Shown: positions 40,733 to 49,948, counted from the stretch's first letter. The stretch: 64,000 nucleotides of DNA from DATBLE01 sp963719325 (GCA_963719325.1 CAVRBW010000024.1:62001-126000), one strand, 5' to 3'. Numbers and translations are program-made. Notes: generated by a model not told the origin, from the sequence alone.

Positions 40733-41967
40733 CGCTGACGCTGGTTGGACTCTCGCACCGAGCCACGCCGATCGCGGTACGGGAGCGTGCGTTCGTCCCG
40801 CTGCCCGAGGCGGCCGAGCTCGCGGCGCGGCTTGCAGTCGACGGCGAGGCCGTGTGCCTGTCCACCTGCAATCGCACCGAGCTCTACCTCGTTGGCCCCG
40901 ATGCCGAGCGGCGGGGCCTCGATGCCCTCGCCGTGATCAGCGGACTCGGGGAGGAGGAGCTGCGCACGGTCGTCTACCGGCTCGCGGAGGAGTCCGCGGC
41001 GCTCCATCTCTTCCGAGTCGCAGCCGGTCTCGACTCGATGGTGCCCGGCGAGGGCGAGATTCTCGGGCAGGTCCGGGCGGCGTTCGAGGCCGGCTCTCCC
41101 GGCCCGGTCCTCCACCGGCTGTTCCGTCACGCGCTCCACGCCGGGAAGAAGGTGCGCGCCGAGACCGCGATCGCAGAAAGTCCTGCCTCGGTCTCGTCGG
41201 CCGCGGCGGCGCTCGCTCAGCAGGTCTTCGGCCGACTGGAAGGCTGCCGGGTCCTGCTCCTCGGAGCGGGACACGTCGCCGAGCTGGCGGCACGGAGCCT
41301 GAGCGCCCGGGGAGCCGACGTCTCGTTTGTCGCGAACCGTGCAACCCTCCGAGCGGAGGCGCTCGCGGCTCGTTTCGGAGGAGAGGGCATTCCACTCGAG
41401 CAGGCGCCCGGTCGGTTGCCGGACGTCGACGTCGTGATCTCTTCGACCGGGTCGCCGGGCTGGACGCTGGAGCGAGCGGACGTCGAGTCGGCCCTCCGAG
41501 GGCGTCGGGGCCGGCCGCTGTTCCTGATCGACCTGGCCGTTCCCCGCGACCTCGATCCGTCCATCCACGAGCTGGACGGTTGCTACCTCTACGACATCGA
41601 CGACCTCGAGTCGGTCGTCGCGGAAAGCCTCGCCGGGCGCCGTCGCGAGGCTGCCCGTGCGGAGGCGATCGTCGCCGAGGAGACCGAACGCTTCCGCGAG
41701 TGGCAGGCCTCTCGTGAGGTCGTGCCGGCGATCGCGTCTCTGCGGGCGCGAGCGGAGGAGATTCGGGCTGCCGAGCTCGCACGCGTCCGCGGCCGCCTGG
41801 GCTTGTCGGAGTCGCAGAACCAGGCGGTGGAGTCGGTCACCGCTCAGATCGTGAACAAGCTCCTCCATCTGCCCACGGTGCGTCTGAAGGAGGCTGCCGC
41901 CGGGGCGAACGGTGGCACCTACGCCGAAGCGGTGAGACACCTTTTCGGACTCGGCGACGAGGAGTGA
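40729..41967 (+). CDS. hemA: Glutamyl-tRNA reductase
   Basis: First committed enzyme of the C5 tetrapyrrole pathway. 412 residues from ATG 40729. Key features are GLSHRATPIAVRERAF, the catalytic Cys in CLSTCNRTELYLV, GLDSMVPGEGEILGQVRAAF, NADPH-binding VLLLGAGHVAEL, and the C-terminal dimerisation helix with IVNKLLHLPTVRLKEAA. It precedes hemC by 1 bp and forms hemACD. An actinobacterial HemA of this length is normal. Confidence 0.97.
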   Translation: MTLTLVGLSHRATPIAVRERAFVPLPEAAELAARLAVDGEAVCLSTCNRTELYLVGPDAERRGLDALAVISGLGEEELRTVVYRLAEESAALHLFRVAAGLDSMVPGEGEILGQVRAAFEAGSPGPVLHRLFRHALHAGKKVRAETAIAESPASVSSAAAALAQQVFGRLEGCRVLLLGAGHVAELAARSLSARGADVSFVANRATLRAEALAARFGGEGIPLEQAPGRLPDVDVVISSTGSPGWTLERADVESALRGRRGRPLFLIDLAVPRDLDPSIHELDGCYLYDIDDLESVVAESLAGRRREAARAEAIVAEETERFREWQASREVVPAIASLRARAEEIRAAELARVRGRLGLSESQNQAVESVTAQIVNKLLHLPTVRLKEAAAGANGGTYAEAVRHLFGLGDEE

Positions 41968-41968
41968 C

Positions 41969-42802
41969 GTGCTTCTTCGCGTCGGCTCGCGCGGCAGCCG
42001 GCTCGCGCTGACTCAGGCGTCGTTCGGCGCGGAGCGGCTCCGAGCTCCCGGTCGCGAGCTCGCGCTCGTGCCGATCACCACCGCCGGCGACCGCGACCGG
42101 CGGCGGCCGTTCGGGCAGATCGGGGAGCGCGGCGTCTTCGTCAAGGAACTCGAGGAGGCGCTGCTCGACGGACGCATCGATGCGGCGATCCACTCGGCGA
42201 AGGACATGACCTCGACGGACACCGAAGGGCTGGTGGTCGGCGCGTACCTGCCGCGCGACGACCCGCGCGACGCCCTCTGCGGCGCCGACCGGCTATGGCC
42301 CGGGATGCGTATCGGCACGGCCTCGGTCCGGCGGCGCGCCCAGCTGCTCGCGCTCGAGCCCCGCCTGTCGATCGAGCCCCTGCGGGGGAACATCGACACG
42401 CGTCTGCGCAAGCGGGGCGAGCGCGGCCTGGATGCGGTCGTGCTCGCGGCGTGCGGACTCGATCGGCTCGGTCTCTCGCATGAGATCGGCCGGCGCTTCG
42501 TCCCGGACGAGCTGCTGCCGGAAGCCGGGCAGGGCGCGCTCGCAGTGCAGGTGCGAGCCGGCGAGGAGGCGCTCGTGGCAGGCGCAGACGACGCCGAGAC
42601 CCGACGGCGTGTCGAGGCCGAGCGCGCGTGCCTCGCAGCGGTCGGCGGCGGGTGCCTGGCACCGGTGGCCGCCCACCACGACGGAGTCACGCTGGTCGGT
42701 CTCGTCGCAGACGAGGACGGACGGTGGATCGAACGCCGGTCGGGCGAGGATCCGTTCACACTCGGGGAGGAGCTCGCACGGCTGGCCGCACGATCGTCCT
42801 GA
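41969..42802 (+). CDS. hemC: Porphobilinogen deaminase
   Basis: Builds the linear tetrapyrrole hydroxymethylbilane. 277 residues from GTG 41969. Motifs are LRVGSRGSRLALTQ, GVFVKELEEALLDGRIDAAIHSAKD, the Arg-rich GTASVRRRAQLLAL, RGNIDTRLRKRGERGLDA, and the dipyrromethane-attachment Cys in AAVGGGCLAPVAAH. It is slightly shorter than typical (about 310 residues) because domain 3 is compact. hemD overlaps its 3' end. Confidence 0.96.
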   Translation: MLLRVGSRGSRLALTQASFGAERLRAPGRELALVPITTAGDRDRRRPFGQIGERGVFVKELEEALLDGRIDAAIHSAKDMTSTDTEGLVVGAYLPRDDPRDALCGADRLWPGMRIGTASVRRRAQLLALEPRLSIEPLRGNIDTRLRKRGERGLDAVVLAACGLDRLGLSHEIGRRFVPDELLPEAGQGALAVQVRAGEEALVAGADDAETRRRVEAERACLAAVGGGCLAPVAAHHDGVTLVGLVADEDGRWIERRSGEDPFTLGEELARLAARSS

Positions 42803-43410
42803 CTCGTCCCGAAGGGCGGAACGAGCGGCTTGCCGGGCGACTCGGAGAGCTCGGCTACGAGGTCGTGATCCGCCCGCTCGTGGAGATCGAGCCGGTCGAG
42901 ACCGGCCCCGTCGATCTCGACGGGTACGACTGGCTCGTCCTGACGAGCGCGACTGCGGCGCACGAGTTGAAGCGGCGGGCAACGGGCGCCGCGACGCAGG
43001 TCGCGGCGATCGGCCACGCGACGGCGGAGGCCTGGGGAGCGGTCGATCTCGTTCCCGCCGTCTCGACCCAGGAGGGCCTTCTGGCCGAGATTCCGCGCCC
43101 GGCGGGCCGGGTGCTGTTCGCCGGCGCCGAGGCCGCTCGACCTCTGCTCGCGAAGGAACTGGAGGCCGAGGTCGTCGTGCTCTACCGGACGAAGCCCGTG
43201 CGTGTGGCCGGGCGGCTTCGCGCTGACCTCGGTGTGGTCGCCTCGCCGTCGGCCGCGCGCGCCCTCTCGGCGATCACGGCTGCCATCCCTGTTGTCTCGA
43301 TCGGCCCCGAGACCACGGCTGCGGCGACCGCAGCAGGCCTGCACGTCGTCGGGGAAGCGACGACACCGGATCTCGACGGGCTCGTTTCCGCGGTGCGCGC
43401 GGCCGGGTAG
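42724..43410 (+). CDS. hemD: Uroporphyrinogen-III synthase
   Basis: Cyclises hydroxymethylbilane. The conserved start of the fold is TIVLTRPEGRNERLAGRLGE, followed by YDWLVLTSATAAHEL, AAIGHATAEAW, GRVLFAGAEAARP and ASPSAARALSA. The nearest canonical start that keeps the first β-strand is GTG 42724, which overlaps hemC by 79 nt and adds about 25 residues. A CTG at 42799 overlaps the hemC stop, but using it would remove the first strand, so it is not preferred. Confidence 0.85.
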   Translation: MDRTPVGRGSVHTRGGARTAGRTIVLTRPEGRNERLAGRLGELGYEVVIRPLVEIEPVETGPVDLDGYDWLVLTSATAAHELKRRATGAATQVAAIGHATAEAWGAVDLVPAVSTQEGLLAEIPRPAGRVLFAGAEAARPLLAKELEAEVVVLYRTKPVRVAGRLRADLGVVASPSAARALSAITAAIPVVSIGPETTAAATAAGLHVVGEATTPDLDGLVSAVRAAG

Positions 43411-43419
43411 CTTCCAGGC

Positions 43420-44223
43420 GTGTTCATCACCTTCCTCTCCGACTTCGGGCTCCGAGACGACTTCGTCGGCACCTGCCACGGCGTGATGAAGCGGATTGCG
43501 CCCGAGGCTCGAATCATCGACATCACGCACGGAATCGAGCCCCAGGCCGTGCTCCAGGGTGCCCTCGTCCTCGCGAACACCGTGCCCTACATGCCGGAGG
43601 GGATCCACCTCGCTGTGATCGATCCGGGCGTCGGAACCACCCGGCGCGGCCTGGCCGTGCGCGACGCGAGCGGACGGCTCTACGTCGGCCCGGACAACGG
43701 CTTGCTCGTTCCCGCCGCGGAGAAGCTCGGTGGTCTCGAGGCTGCCTGGGAGCTGGCCAATCCCGAGTTCATGCTCGAAGCCGTATCCCATACCTTCCAC
43801 GGCCGCGATGTCTTTGCCCCCGCTGCGGCGCACCTCGCGTGCGGGGTCGCTCCAGAGGAGCTCGGCCCGCAGGTCGACGCGGCGACGCTGGTTCGTCTCG
43901 AGCTGCCCGAGCCCGAGATCGGCGAGTCGATGATTCGAGCGACCGTCCTGTACATCGACCGGTTCGGGAACGTGCAGCTCAACCTCTCCCGCGCCGACAT
44001 CGAGCAGGCCGGCCTCGTTCCGGGCTGCCGGATCGAGCTCGAGCTCGGGTTCGAGCGCTACTACGCGAGCGCGGCGCAGACCTTCGCCGACGCGCGTGCC
44101 GGGGACATCATCCTGTACGAAGATGCCTACGAGAACATCGCCCTCGCGATCACCGACGGCAACGCAGCCGAGATGTTCTCGGTGCGGTCCGGTCAGCCGC
44201 TGACGATCCGCACCGTGCGCTGA
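43420..44223 (+). CDS. SAM hydroxide adenosyltransferase (DUF62)
   Basis: Member of the family that includes SAM hydrolase and fluorinase/chlorinase. 267 residues from GTG 43420. N-terminal FITFLSDFGLRDDFVGTCHG with the conserved Asp, then VIDPGVGTTRRGLAV, YVGPDNGLLVPA, and RATVLYIDRFGNVQLNL. These fit the hydrolase form, which yields adenosine and methionine; halide specificity cannot be judged by eye. It is last in the ccm–hem run, before a strong hairpin. Confidence 0.9.
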   Translation: MFITFLSDFGLRDDFVGTCHGVMKRIAPEARIIDITHGIEPQAVLQGALVLANTVPYMPEGIHLAVIDPGVGTTRRGLAVRDASGRLYVGPDNGLLVPAAEKLGGLEAAWELANPEFMLEAVSHTFHGRDVFAPAAAHLACGVAPEELGPQVDAATLVRLELPEPEIGESMIRATVLYIDRFGNVQLNLSRADIEQAGLVPGCRIELELGFERYYASAAQTFADARAGDIILYEDAYENIALAITDGNAAEMFSVRSGQPLTIRTVR

Positions 44224-44231
44224 GCGAAGAA

Positions 44232-44270
44232 AGGACGTCCGGGCCGGTGCTACCGCGCCGCGGACGTCCT
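44232..44270 (+). terminator. Hairpin terminator after the ccm–hem cluster
   Basis: AGGACGTCCG (44232–44241) and CGGACGTCCT (44261–44270) form a perfect 10-bp stem with a 19-nt GC-rich loop, starting 8 nt after the stop of the SAM hydrolase gene. CTTGG follows rather than a T-run. It is a plausible high-GC intrinsic terminator. Confidence 0.7.
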
Positions 44271-44343
44271 CTTGGCTCGAAAGCCTATCGCGCTCTCGTG
44301 CCGGGTCAAGCGGACCACGATGAGACGCTCGCTCCGCTCGCTT

Positions 44344-44440
44344 CGCGGGGGAAACAGCCGGTTTCCCCCGCGGACCCCCTTCCCCACTGCGACACTCGTA
44401 GCCGCGGTGTGCCGCGCCCGCACGGGTCGGTCGCGGCGAC
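44344..44440 (+). repeat. Structured repeat R2, copy C, upstream of tRNA-Phe
   Basis: Stem CGCGGGGGAAAC/GTTTCCCCCGCG with loop AGCCG (44344–44372), CCCCCTTCCC, TGTGC…GCACG and GTCGCGGCGAC. It lies between the terminator at 44232 and tRNA-Phe, ending 38 bp before the tRNA. The order of sub-elements is identical to copies A and B, 34 kb away. The rest of the 44271–44477 spacer holds nothing else recognised except a possible −10 TAGAGT at 44462–44467. Confidence 0.75.
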
Positions 44441-44477
44441 GATTTGTCTCGGGAGCTTGGCTAGAGTGTCCGGCTGC

Positions 44478-44550
44478 GGCGAGGTAGCTCAGTCGGTAGA
44501 GCACACGGCTGAAAACCGTGGTGTCGCCGGTTCGATTCCGGCCCTCGCCA
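44478..44550 (+). tRNA. tRNA-Phe (anticodon GAA)
   Basis: A 73-nt cloverleaf. The acceptor GGCGAGG pairs with CCTCGCC, discriminator A. The D arm is AGCTCAGTCGGTAGAGC, the anticodon loop CTGAAAA has GAA at 44511–44513, and the T arm is CCGGTTCGATTCCGG. The receiver-protein gene on the opposite strand ends 2 nt beyond it. Confidence 0.97.
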
Positions 44551-44551
44551 T

Positions 44552-44941
44552 TTACGCTCGTCCGGCGCCTCGGAGGCGCTCGATCAGCCGGTCGACGATC
44601 TCGCCTTTGACCAGCACGCCGTCGGCGCCGGCGTTGCTGGCCGCTTGGTGCAGGTTGGGATCCTCGTCGCCCGTCAGCGCGATCAGGCACAGGTGTGGAT
44701 GCTTGTGGCGCAGGCGATCGACCGTCGCCACACCGTCGAGGTTCGGCATGTGGAGGTCGACGACGACCGCATCGGGGTCGAGTGAGTCGGTGAGCTGGAG
44801 AGCCTGGATGCCGTCGGCCGCAAGCCCGACGACGGTCAGCTCGGGTTGCTGGTCGATCAGCATTCGGAGTGAGTCGGCGTACCTCTCGTCGTCGTCGGCG
44901 ACGAGAACGCGGATCCCACCGTTTGCTCTTGAGTCCGACAC
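44552..44941 (-). CDS. Single-domain response regulator
   Basis: 129-residue stand-alone receiver domain. The acidic pair is VLVADDDERYADSL, phospho-acceptor AVVVDLHMPNLDG, switch Thr CLIALTGDEDP, and Lys GVLVKGEIV. It has no output domain, so it would act on a partner or relay phosphate. GTG 44941 is chosen because the 44977 start would overlap the divergent arginase gene. No histidine kinase is adjacent. Confidence 0.88.
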   Translation of the reverse strand: MSDSRANGGIRVLVADDDERYADSLRMLIDQQPELTVVGLAADGIQALQLTDSLDPDAVVVDLHMPNLDGVATVDRLRHKHPHLCLIALTGDEDPNLHQAASNAGADGVLVKGEIVDRLIERLRGAGRA

Positions 44942-44970
44942 GCGTCTACCCTCGCTGTAGGTTTGCCCGC

Positions 44971-45882
44971 GTGGCAACCGAAGAAACGCGGCGTCCCGTG
45001 GCGGTCATCGGTGCGAGCCTCGACCTCGGGGCTGGTCGCCGGGGTGTCGACATGGGCCCGTCCGCGATCCGTTACGCGGGGCTCGCCGCACGCATCGAGC
45101 AGCTCGAGCGCACGTGTATCGATCTCGGCAACGTCCAGACCGCTGTCGCCGAGGCGACGCCGATCGGTGACGAGCGCGCCCGGTTCCTTCGAGAGATCCT
45201 GCAGACCTGCGGCCGTGTCGCCGACCTCGTCGCGAGCGCACGGGAGCTCGGTCGGCTTCCCCTCGTCCTCGGCGGAGACCACTCCGTCTCGCTCGGGACG
45301 CTCGGCGGCCTGGCGCGTCGATCGGAGCCGGGCGGGGTGCTCTGGATCGACGCTCACGGCGATCTCAATCGCCCCGAGACGAGCCCGTCCGGGAACGTGC
45401 ACGGGATGGTCCTGGCGGCGGCGATGGGATTGGCGGGGCCGAGCTTCGAGAACGCCGGCTGGCCGGTGCCGAGCGTCGACCCGAAACGGGTCGCCCTCGT
45501 CGGCGTTCGCTCGCTCGACTCGGGTGAGCGGGCCCTCCTCGGCGACCTGAACGCGACGGTGTTCACGATGACGGACATCGATCGGAACGGAATCGAGCAT
45601 GCGATCCGTGAGTCGCTGCTGCGAGTGCAAGGGCCGGGGTTCGTCCACGTCAGCTTCGACGTCGACGTCATCGACCCCGACGTCGCTCCGGGTGTCGGCA
45701 CCCCGGTTCGCGGAGGGCTCTCCTACCGCGAGGCTCATCTGGCGATGGAGCTGATCGCCGAATCGGGTCTTGTCGGCTCGCTCGAGATCGTCGAGGTGAA
45801 CCCGATCCTCGACCGCCAGAACGAGACGGGCAAGCTCGCCGTCGAGCTGGTGGCGAGCGCGCTCGGGGCGAGGATCCTCTAG
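44971..45882 (+). CDS. rocF: Arginase/agmatinase-family ureohydrolase (arginase-like)
   Basis: 303-residue Mn-dependent enzyme. Metal-binding motifs are complete: LVLGGDHSVSLGT, WIDAHGDLNRPE and VSFDVDVIDPDVAPGVGTP. The N-terminus VIGASLDLGAGRRGVDMGPSAIRYAGL is arginase-like, and EVNPILD near the end is conserved. Arginase (arginine to ornithine and urea) is the best match; the symbol is by similarity. No urease or arginine-transport genes are nearby. GTG 44971. Confidence 0.88.
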   Translation: MATEETRRPVAVIGASLDLGAGRRGVDMGPSAIRYAGLAARIEQLERTCIDLGNVQTAVAEATPIGDERARFLREILQTCGRVADLVASARELGRLPLVLGGDHSVSLGTLGGLARRSEPGGVLWIDAHGDLNRPETSPSGNVHGMVLAAAMGLAGPSFENAGWPVPSVDPKRVALVGVRSLDSGERALLGDLNATVFTMTDIDRNGIEHAIRESLLRVQGPGFVHVSFDVDVIDPDVAPGVGTPVRGGLSYREAHLAMELIAESGLVGSLEIVEVNPILDRQNETGKLAVELVASALGARIL

Positions 45883-46640
45883 CGCAGGAAGGCGTCGACG
45901 GCGGCAGCCGTCTCGCCCAGAGCGTCCCAGTAGACGGTGTGCCCTCCGGGGACCGTGACGAGCTCGAGCAGGTCGCCGAGCGTCGCGCGGTAGGCCGCGG
46001 CCTGCTCGTCGAGCGTCAACCACGACTGGGCGCCACGGACGAGCAGGGTGGGAATCCTCGCCGGTTGCGGCGGCGCCGACGCCATCACGCTCCAGGCGGC
46101 AATCACCGCACTCTTGGAGTAGCGGTAGCGCAGCGTTCCGTCCCGGAGCGGCTCGAGATGGTCCCGATCCGACTCCAGCAGAAGCTCTCTCGGGGCGAGG
46201 AGGACTCGGCCCGAGTCGTATCGCGCCTGAACCGCGGCCTCGACGGTGGCGAACGAGACGTCGATGCGTTCGAGCTCCGCCAGGTCGAGCGCGACGTGCG
46301 GTAGCACCTGCAACGCCGGGTCGAGGAGGACGAGCCGCCGGATCCTGCCAGGGTTGCGTGCAGCGAGCTCGGCCAGGAGCCGGCCGCCGAAACTGTGTCC
46401 GAGCCACGCCTGGGCGTCTTCCGGGACCGTCTCGAGGACGTCGCCCAGGTGGGTGTCCACGTCCCACGGCGGCTCCCACCCTGAATGGCCGTGGCCGCGG
46501 AGGTCGGGCGCGACGACGTGGTAGCGGTCGGAGAGCGGTTTGGCCAGGTCGCGGAAGCGTCCACCGTACGAGGTGACGCCGTGGAGGCAGACGAGCGTCG
46601 GCAGGCTCGCGTCACCCCACTCGTGAACGTGGAGCTTCAC
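45879..46640 (-). CDS. Alpha/beta hydrolase
   Basis: 253-residue α/β-hydrolase fold protein. The oxyanion loop region is VCLHGVTSYGGRF, the nucleophile elbow AWLGHSFGGRLLAEL (Ser in GHSFG), and the catalytic His in VPGGHTVYWDAL. A cap domain lies at about 120–180. Substrate unknown. It ends convergent with the arginase gene (4-nt overlap) and its start overlaps the rarA stop, so it may be co-transcribed with rarA. Confidence 0.87.
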   Translation of the reverse strand: MKLHVHEWGDASLPTLVCLHGVTSYGGRFRDLAKPLSDRYHVVAPDLRGHGHSGWEPPWDVDTHLGDVLETVPEDAQAWLGHSFGGRLLAELAARNPGRIRRLVLLDPALQVLPHVALDLAELERIDVSFATVEAAVQARYDSGRVLLAPRELLLESDRDHLEPLRDGTLRYRYSKSAVIAAWSVMASAPPQPARIPTLLVRGAQSWLTLDEQAAAYRATLGDLLELVTVPGGHTVYWDALGETAAAVDAFLR

Positions 46641-47887
46641 TCGGCCTCTTCGCCGCTTCCGGAGGGCCGGTAGTAGGTGCGGCCCTTCAGCTCGTCGGGC
46701 AGGTGATCGACGTCGAATCCGGCCGGATCGTCGTGGGGGTAGACGTACCCGGCTCCGTGGCCGAGCTGCTTCGCTCCCGGGTAGTGCGCGTCGCGGAGGG
46801 ACTTCGGCGGCCGGATGTTGCCGTGCTCGCGCACGTCACGGGTCGCTTCCTTCAGGGCCACGTAGCTCGCGTTCGACTTCGGTGCCCGGGCGAGGTAGAT
46901 CGCTGCCTGCGAGAGGTTGAGACGCGCCTCGGGCAGGCCGACGTGCTCGACGGCCTGAGCTGCCGCGACCGCGACGAGCAGCGCCCGCGGGTCGGCGTTG
47001 CCGATGTCCTCGGAGGCGAGGACGATCATCCGGCGGGCGATGAAGCGCGCGTCTTCCCCGCCCTCGAGCATCGCGGCGAGGTAGTAGACGGCGGCATCCG
47101 GATCGGAGCCGCGCATCGACTTGATGAACGCCGAGACGAAGTCGTAGTGTGCGTCACCGCCCTTGTCGTAGAGGAGCGGCCGCTTCCGGGCCGCGTCCTC
47201 GACGTGCTCCTCGCCGATCGCTTCGCCGTGTGCAGTCTGCGCTGCGACTTCGAGGATGCTCAGCGCGTTTCGGGCGTCACCGCCCGCGCGCCGCGCGATC
47301 AGCGTGCGGACCTCGGAGTCGAGCTCGACGCCCAGCGTCGCTTCGCCGCGGCCGATCACCCGCTCGAGCTCCGAGATCTCGAGCGGAGCGAGCTCGTACA
47401 GCTGCACGCGGCTGAGCAGGGCCGAGTTGACCTCGAAGTAGGGGTTCTCCGTGGTGGCGCCGATCAGCGTGACGAGGCCCTCTTCGACCGCCGGCAGCAG
47501 GGCATCCTGCTGTGCCTTGTTGAACCGGTGGATCTCGTCCAGGAAGAGGATCGTGCGCTGCCCCTGTCCGCCGAGCCGCTCCCGCGCGCGGACGAGCACG
47601 GAGCGGACGTCGGCGACGGAAGCCGACACGGCCGAGAGCTCCTCGAACGCCGCGCCGGTGGTCGCGGCGACGATCCGTGCGAGCGTCGTCTTACCGCTGC
47701 CGGGCGGGCCGAAGAAGATCGCCGAGCCGACGCGATCCTCCGTGATCGCACGCCGCAACGCCGAATCCGCCCCGAGCACGTGCTCCTGGCCGACGAACTC
47801 CTCCAGTGTGCGCGGCCGCAGGCGCATCGCCAGCGGCGCACTGTCCGGCAGGCGCTGAGCGGCGGCGTCTGCGAACAGATCGCTCAC
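46637..47887 (-). CDS. rarA: Replication-associated recombination protein RarA (MgsA)
   Basis: AAA+ ATPase of the clamp-loader/RuvB class that acts at stalled forks. 416 residues from GTG 47887 (MSDLFADAAAQRLPD). Motifs are MRLRPRTLEEFVGQEH, Walker A FFGPPGSGKTTLAR, Walker B LFLDEIHRFNKAQQD, sensor TENPYFEVNSALLSR, and the C-terminal tetramerisation part with YDFVSAFIKSMRGSDPDAA and ALKEATRDVREHG. It is divergent from kynA with a 21-bp gap. Confidence 0.95.
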   Translation of the reverse strand: MSDLFADAAAQRLPDSAPLAMRLRPRTLEEFVGQEHVLGADSALRRAITEDRVGSAIFFGPPGSGKTTLARIVAATTGAAFEELSAVSASVADVRSVLVRARERLGGQGQRTILFLDEIHRFNKAQQDALLPAVEEGLVTLIGATTENPYFEVNSALLSRVQLYELAPLEISELERVIGRGEATLGVELDSEVRTLIARRAGGDARNALSILEVAAQTAHGEAIGEEHVEDAARKRPLLYDKGGDAHYDFVSAFIKSMRGSDPDAAVYYLAAMLEGGEDARFIARRMIVLASEDIGNADPRALLVAVAAAQAVEHVGLPEARLNLSQAAIYLARAPKSNASYVALKEATRDVREHGNIRPPKSLRDAHYPGAKQLGHGAGYVYPHDDPAGFDVDHLPDELKGRTYYRPSGSGEEAE

Positions 47888-47908
47888 GCTGCGAAGTATG
47901 CTCACCGC

Positions 47909-48634
47909 GTGTCCAGGCACGAGCAGACCGGGCTCGCCGACGAGTTCGCGCCGATCCTCCAGGGTCCGGGAGCGAGCGACTACGAGCGGTACCTCCGCAC
48001 CGACGAGCTGCTCGCGCTCCAGAAGACGGCTGAAGAGCGCGCCCACCACGACGAGCTCCTCTTCCAGGTCACGCACCAGTCGTCGGAGCTCTGGCTGAAG
48101 CTCGCCGCGGAGGAGGTCGAGGTCGCCACCGGCCACGTGCAGAGCGGGGACGTCGCGCCGGCGCTTCGCCTGCTCGGGCGCGCGGTGCTCTGCCTCAAGC
48201 TCGTCACGCAGGGGCTCGACATGCTGGAGCAGATGTCGCCGTGGGAGTACACGGCGCAGGTGCGGCCGGTGCTCGGCCACGGCAGCGGCTTCGACTCGCC
48301 CGGGTGGAATCGGCTTCGGCACGCTGCGCCGACACTCGGTCAGGCATTCCACGAGCTCCGCCGTCGCGAGGGGTTGTCGCTCGTGGAGGTCTATACGCAA
48401 GGTCGGGAGCGCGAGCAGCTGTACCAGCTCGCCGAGGCGTTGACCGATCTCGACGAATGGGCGACCACGTGGCGCGTCAGGCACTACATGGTGGTGGAGC
48501 GGATCATCGGCGGCGACGTGGTCGGCACGCAGGGCACGCCGGTCGAGTTGCTCGGCAAGCTGGTCGGCCGCAAGCTCTACCCGGAGCTCTGGAAGGTGCG
48601 CACCGAGCTGACGAACCTCGCGAACGAGTCATAG
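47909..48634 (+). CDS. kynA: Tryptophan 2,3-dioxygenase
   Basis: Haem enzyme opening the tryptophan indole ring, first step of the kynurenine pathway. 241 residues from GTG 47909. The family pattern is present: DYERYLRTDELLALQ, the proximal region DELLFQVTHQSSELWLK, QMSPWEYTAQVRPVLGHGSGFDS, and VERIIGGDVVGTQGTPVELLG. Slightly shorter than typical. No other kynurenine-pathway gene was recognised nearby. It may be co-transcribed with the M20 peptidase gene 4 bp downstream. Confidence 0.93.
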   Translation: MSRHEQTGLADEFAPILQGPGASDYERYLRTDELLALQKTAEERAHHDELLFQVTHQSSELWLKLAAEEVEVATGHVQSGDVAPALRLLGRAVLCLKLVTQGLDMLEQMSPWEYTAQVRPVLGHGSGFDSPGWNRLRHAAPTLGQAFHELRRREGLSLVEVYTQGREREQLYQLAEALTDLDEWATTWRVRHYMVVERIIGGDVVGTQGTPVELLGKLVGRKLYPELWKVRTELTNLANES

Positions 48635-48637
48635 GCG

Positions 48638-49948
48638 GTGGCGGTCGCGTCGTTGCGCGACGAGGTCGTCGGGCTCCTGCAGGATCTGATTCGGCTCGAC
48701 ACCGTCAATCCACCCGGTAACGAAACGCAGGCGGCGGAGCTTCTGCGCGGCTACCTCGAGCCGTTCGGAGTCGAATGCCAGCTGTACGCGCGGGTCCCGG
48801 AGCGAGCGAACCTCGTTGCTCGAATCCCCGGGCGCGGAGGCGGGCCGCGACTCCTGTTGCTGTCACACACGGACACGGTGCTTGCCGACCCGCTCGAATG
48901 GGCCGTCGATCCGTGGTCGGGCGAGACGCGAGACGGCCACGTCTGGGGGAGAGGAGCACTCGATATGAAGGGCCAGGTGGCCGCGAGCGCGGTCGCGATC
49001 GCCTCTCTGGCCCGCGAGGGATTCCAGCCGGCGGGCGACCTCGTCTTCGCCGCCACCGCCGACGAGGAGCTCGGCGAAGGTATCGACTACGGCCTCTCGT
49101 GGCTCTGCCGTGAGCATCCGGAAGCGGTTCGCTGCGAGTACGCGGTGAACGAGGGAGGCGGCGATCGGATCGAGATCGGCGGCCGGGTGCTGTACCTCTG
49201 CTCCTCCGCTGAAAAACGGAGCTCCCCGTTCGTGCTGCGTGTGCGGGGACGGAGCGGTCATGCGTCGATGCCCGGCATCGCCGACAACGCGCTCGTGAAG
49301 GCGGCCGGGCTGATCGAGCGACTTGGCCAGTTCGCGCCCGAGCCGCGGTTGACGCCGGAGACGGAGGGGTTCCTCGCAGCGCTCGCCGACGAGGTGCCTC
49401 CGGCCCAGGAAGCACTCGCCTTTGCGCGCGCGATCGACCCGGGCGCCGGCGAGATGGTCGAGCCCTTGCTCGGATTGACGGTCGCGCCGACGATCGTCGA
49501 GGCCTCCCAGAAGCGCAACGTGATTCCCGGACGCTGCGAGGTGACGGTCGACTGCCGGCTGCTTCCCGGGCAGACGGAGGAGGAGGCCGATGTGGTGGTG
49601 CGTGCGTGGCTCGGCCCAGGGGACTACGAGATCGAGTGGCGTGGAGGACAGGGAGGAACCCGCTCCGAGCTGGGCACGCCGTTGTGGTCCGCGATCGAGG
49701 AGTTCGTCGGCGGGCTCGAGCCTGGTGCCCGGGCGGCTCCGATCTGCGTCGCCGGCTTCACCGACTCCCATTGGCTTCGGGAGACCTTCGGCACCGTCGC
49801 CTACGGGTTCTTCCCGGCGCGGGCGATGAGCCCTGAGCTCTCGGCGCGGTTGATTCACGCGGCGGACGAGCGGGTTCCCGTCGACGATCTCGAGCTGGGT
49901 GTCGACTTCTTGCGTTTCGTGTCTCGGGCCGTCGGCTCTGTCGCCTAG
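48638..49948 (+). CDS. M20-family metallopeptidase/deacylase
   Basis: 436 residues, dizinc hydrolase of the ArgE/DapE/carboxypeptidase G2 class. Zinc-site motifs are LLLLSHTDTV, GRGALDMKGQVAA and ATADEELGEGIDYG. The dimerisation domain lies in the middle (RVRGRSGHASMPGIADNALVKA with a conserved His). Substrate cannot be assigned. It follows kynA by 4 bp on the same strand, but no functional link is evident. The spacer 49949–50106 has no gene and no clear promoter. Confidence 0.9.
   Translation: MAVASLRDEVVGLLQDLIRLDTVNPPGNETQAAELLRGYLEPFGVECQLYARVPERANLVARIPGRGGGPRLLLLSHTDTVLADPLEWAVDPWSGETRDGHVWGRGALDMKGQVAASAVAIASLAREGFQPAGDLVFAATADEELGEGIDYGLSWLCREHPEAVRCEYAVNEGGGDRIEIGGRVLYLCSSAEKRSSPFVLRVRGRSGHASMPGIADNALVKAAGLIERLGQFAPEPRLTPETEGFLAALADEVPPAQEALAFARAIDPGAGEMVEPLLGLTVAPTIVEASQKRNVIPGRCEVTVDCRLLPGQTEEEADVVVRAWLGPGDYEIEWRGGQGGTRSELGTPLWSAIEEFVGGLEPGARAAPICVAGFTDSHWLRETFGTVAYGFFPARAMSPELSARLIHAADERVPVDDLELGVDFLRFVSRAVGSVA

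Noticed and set aside
42799..42801. CTG start for hemD in a CTGA overlap
   Set aside because: It would remove the first β-strand (TIVL) of the fold; GTG 42724 keeps it.
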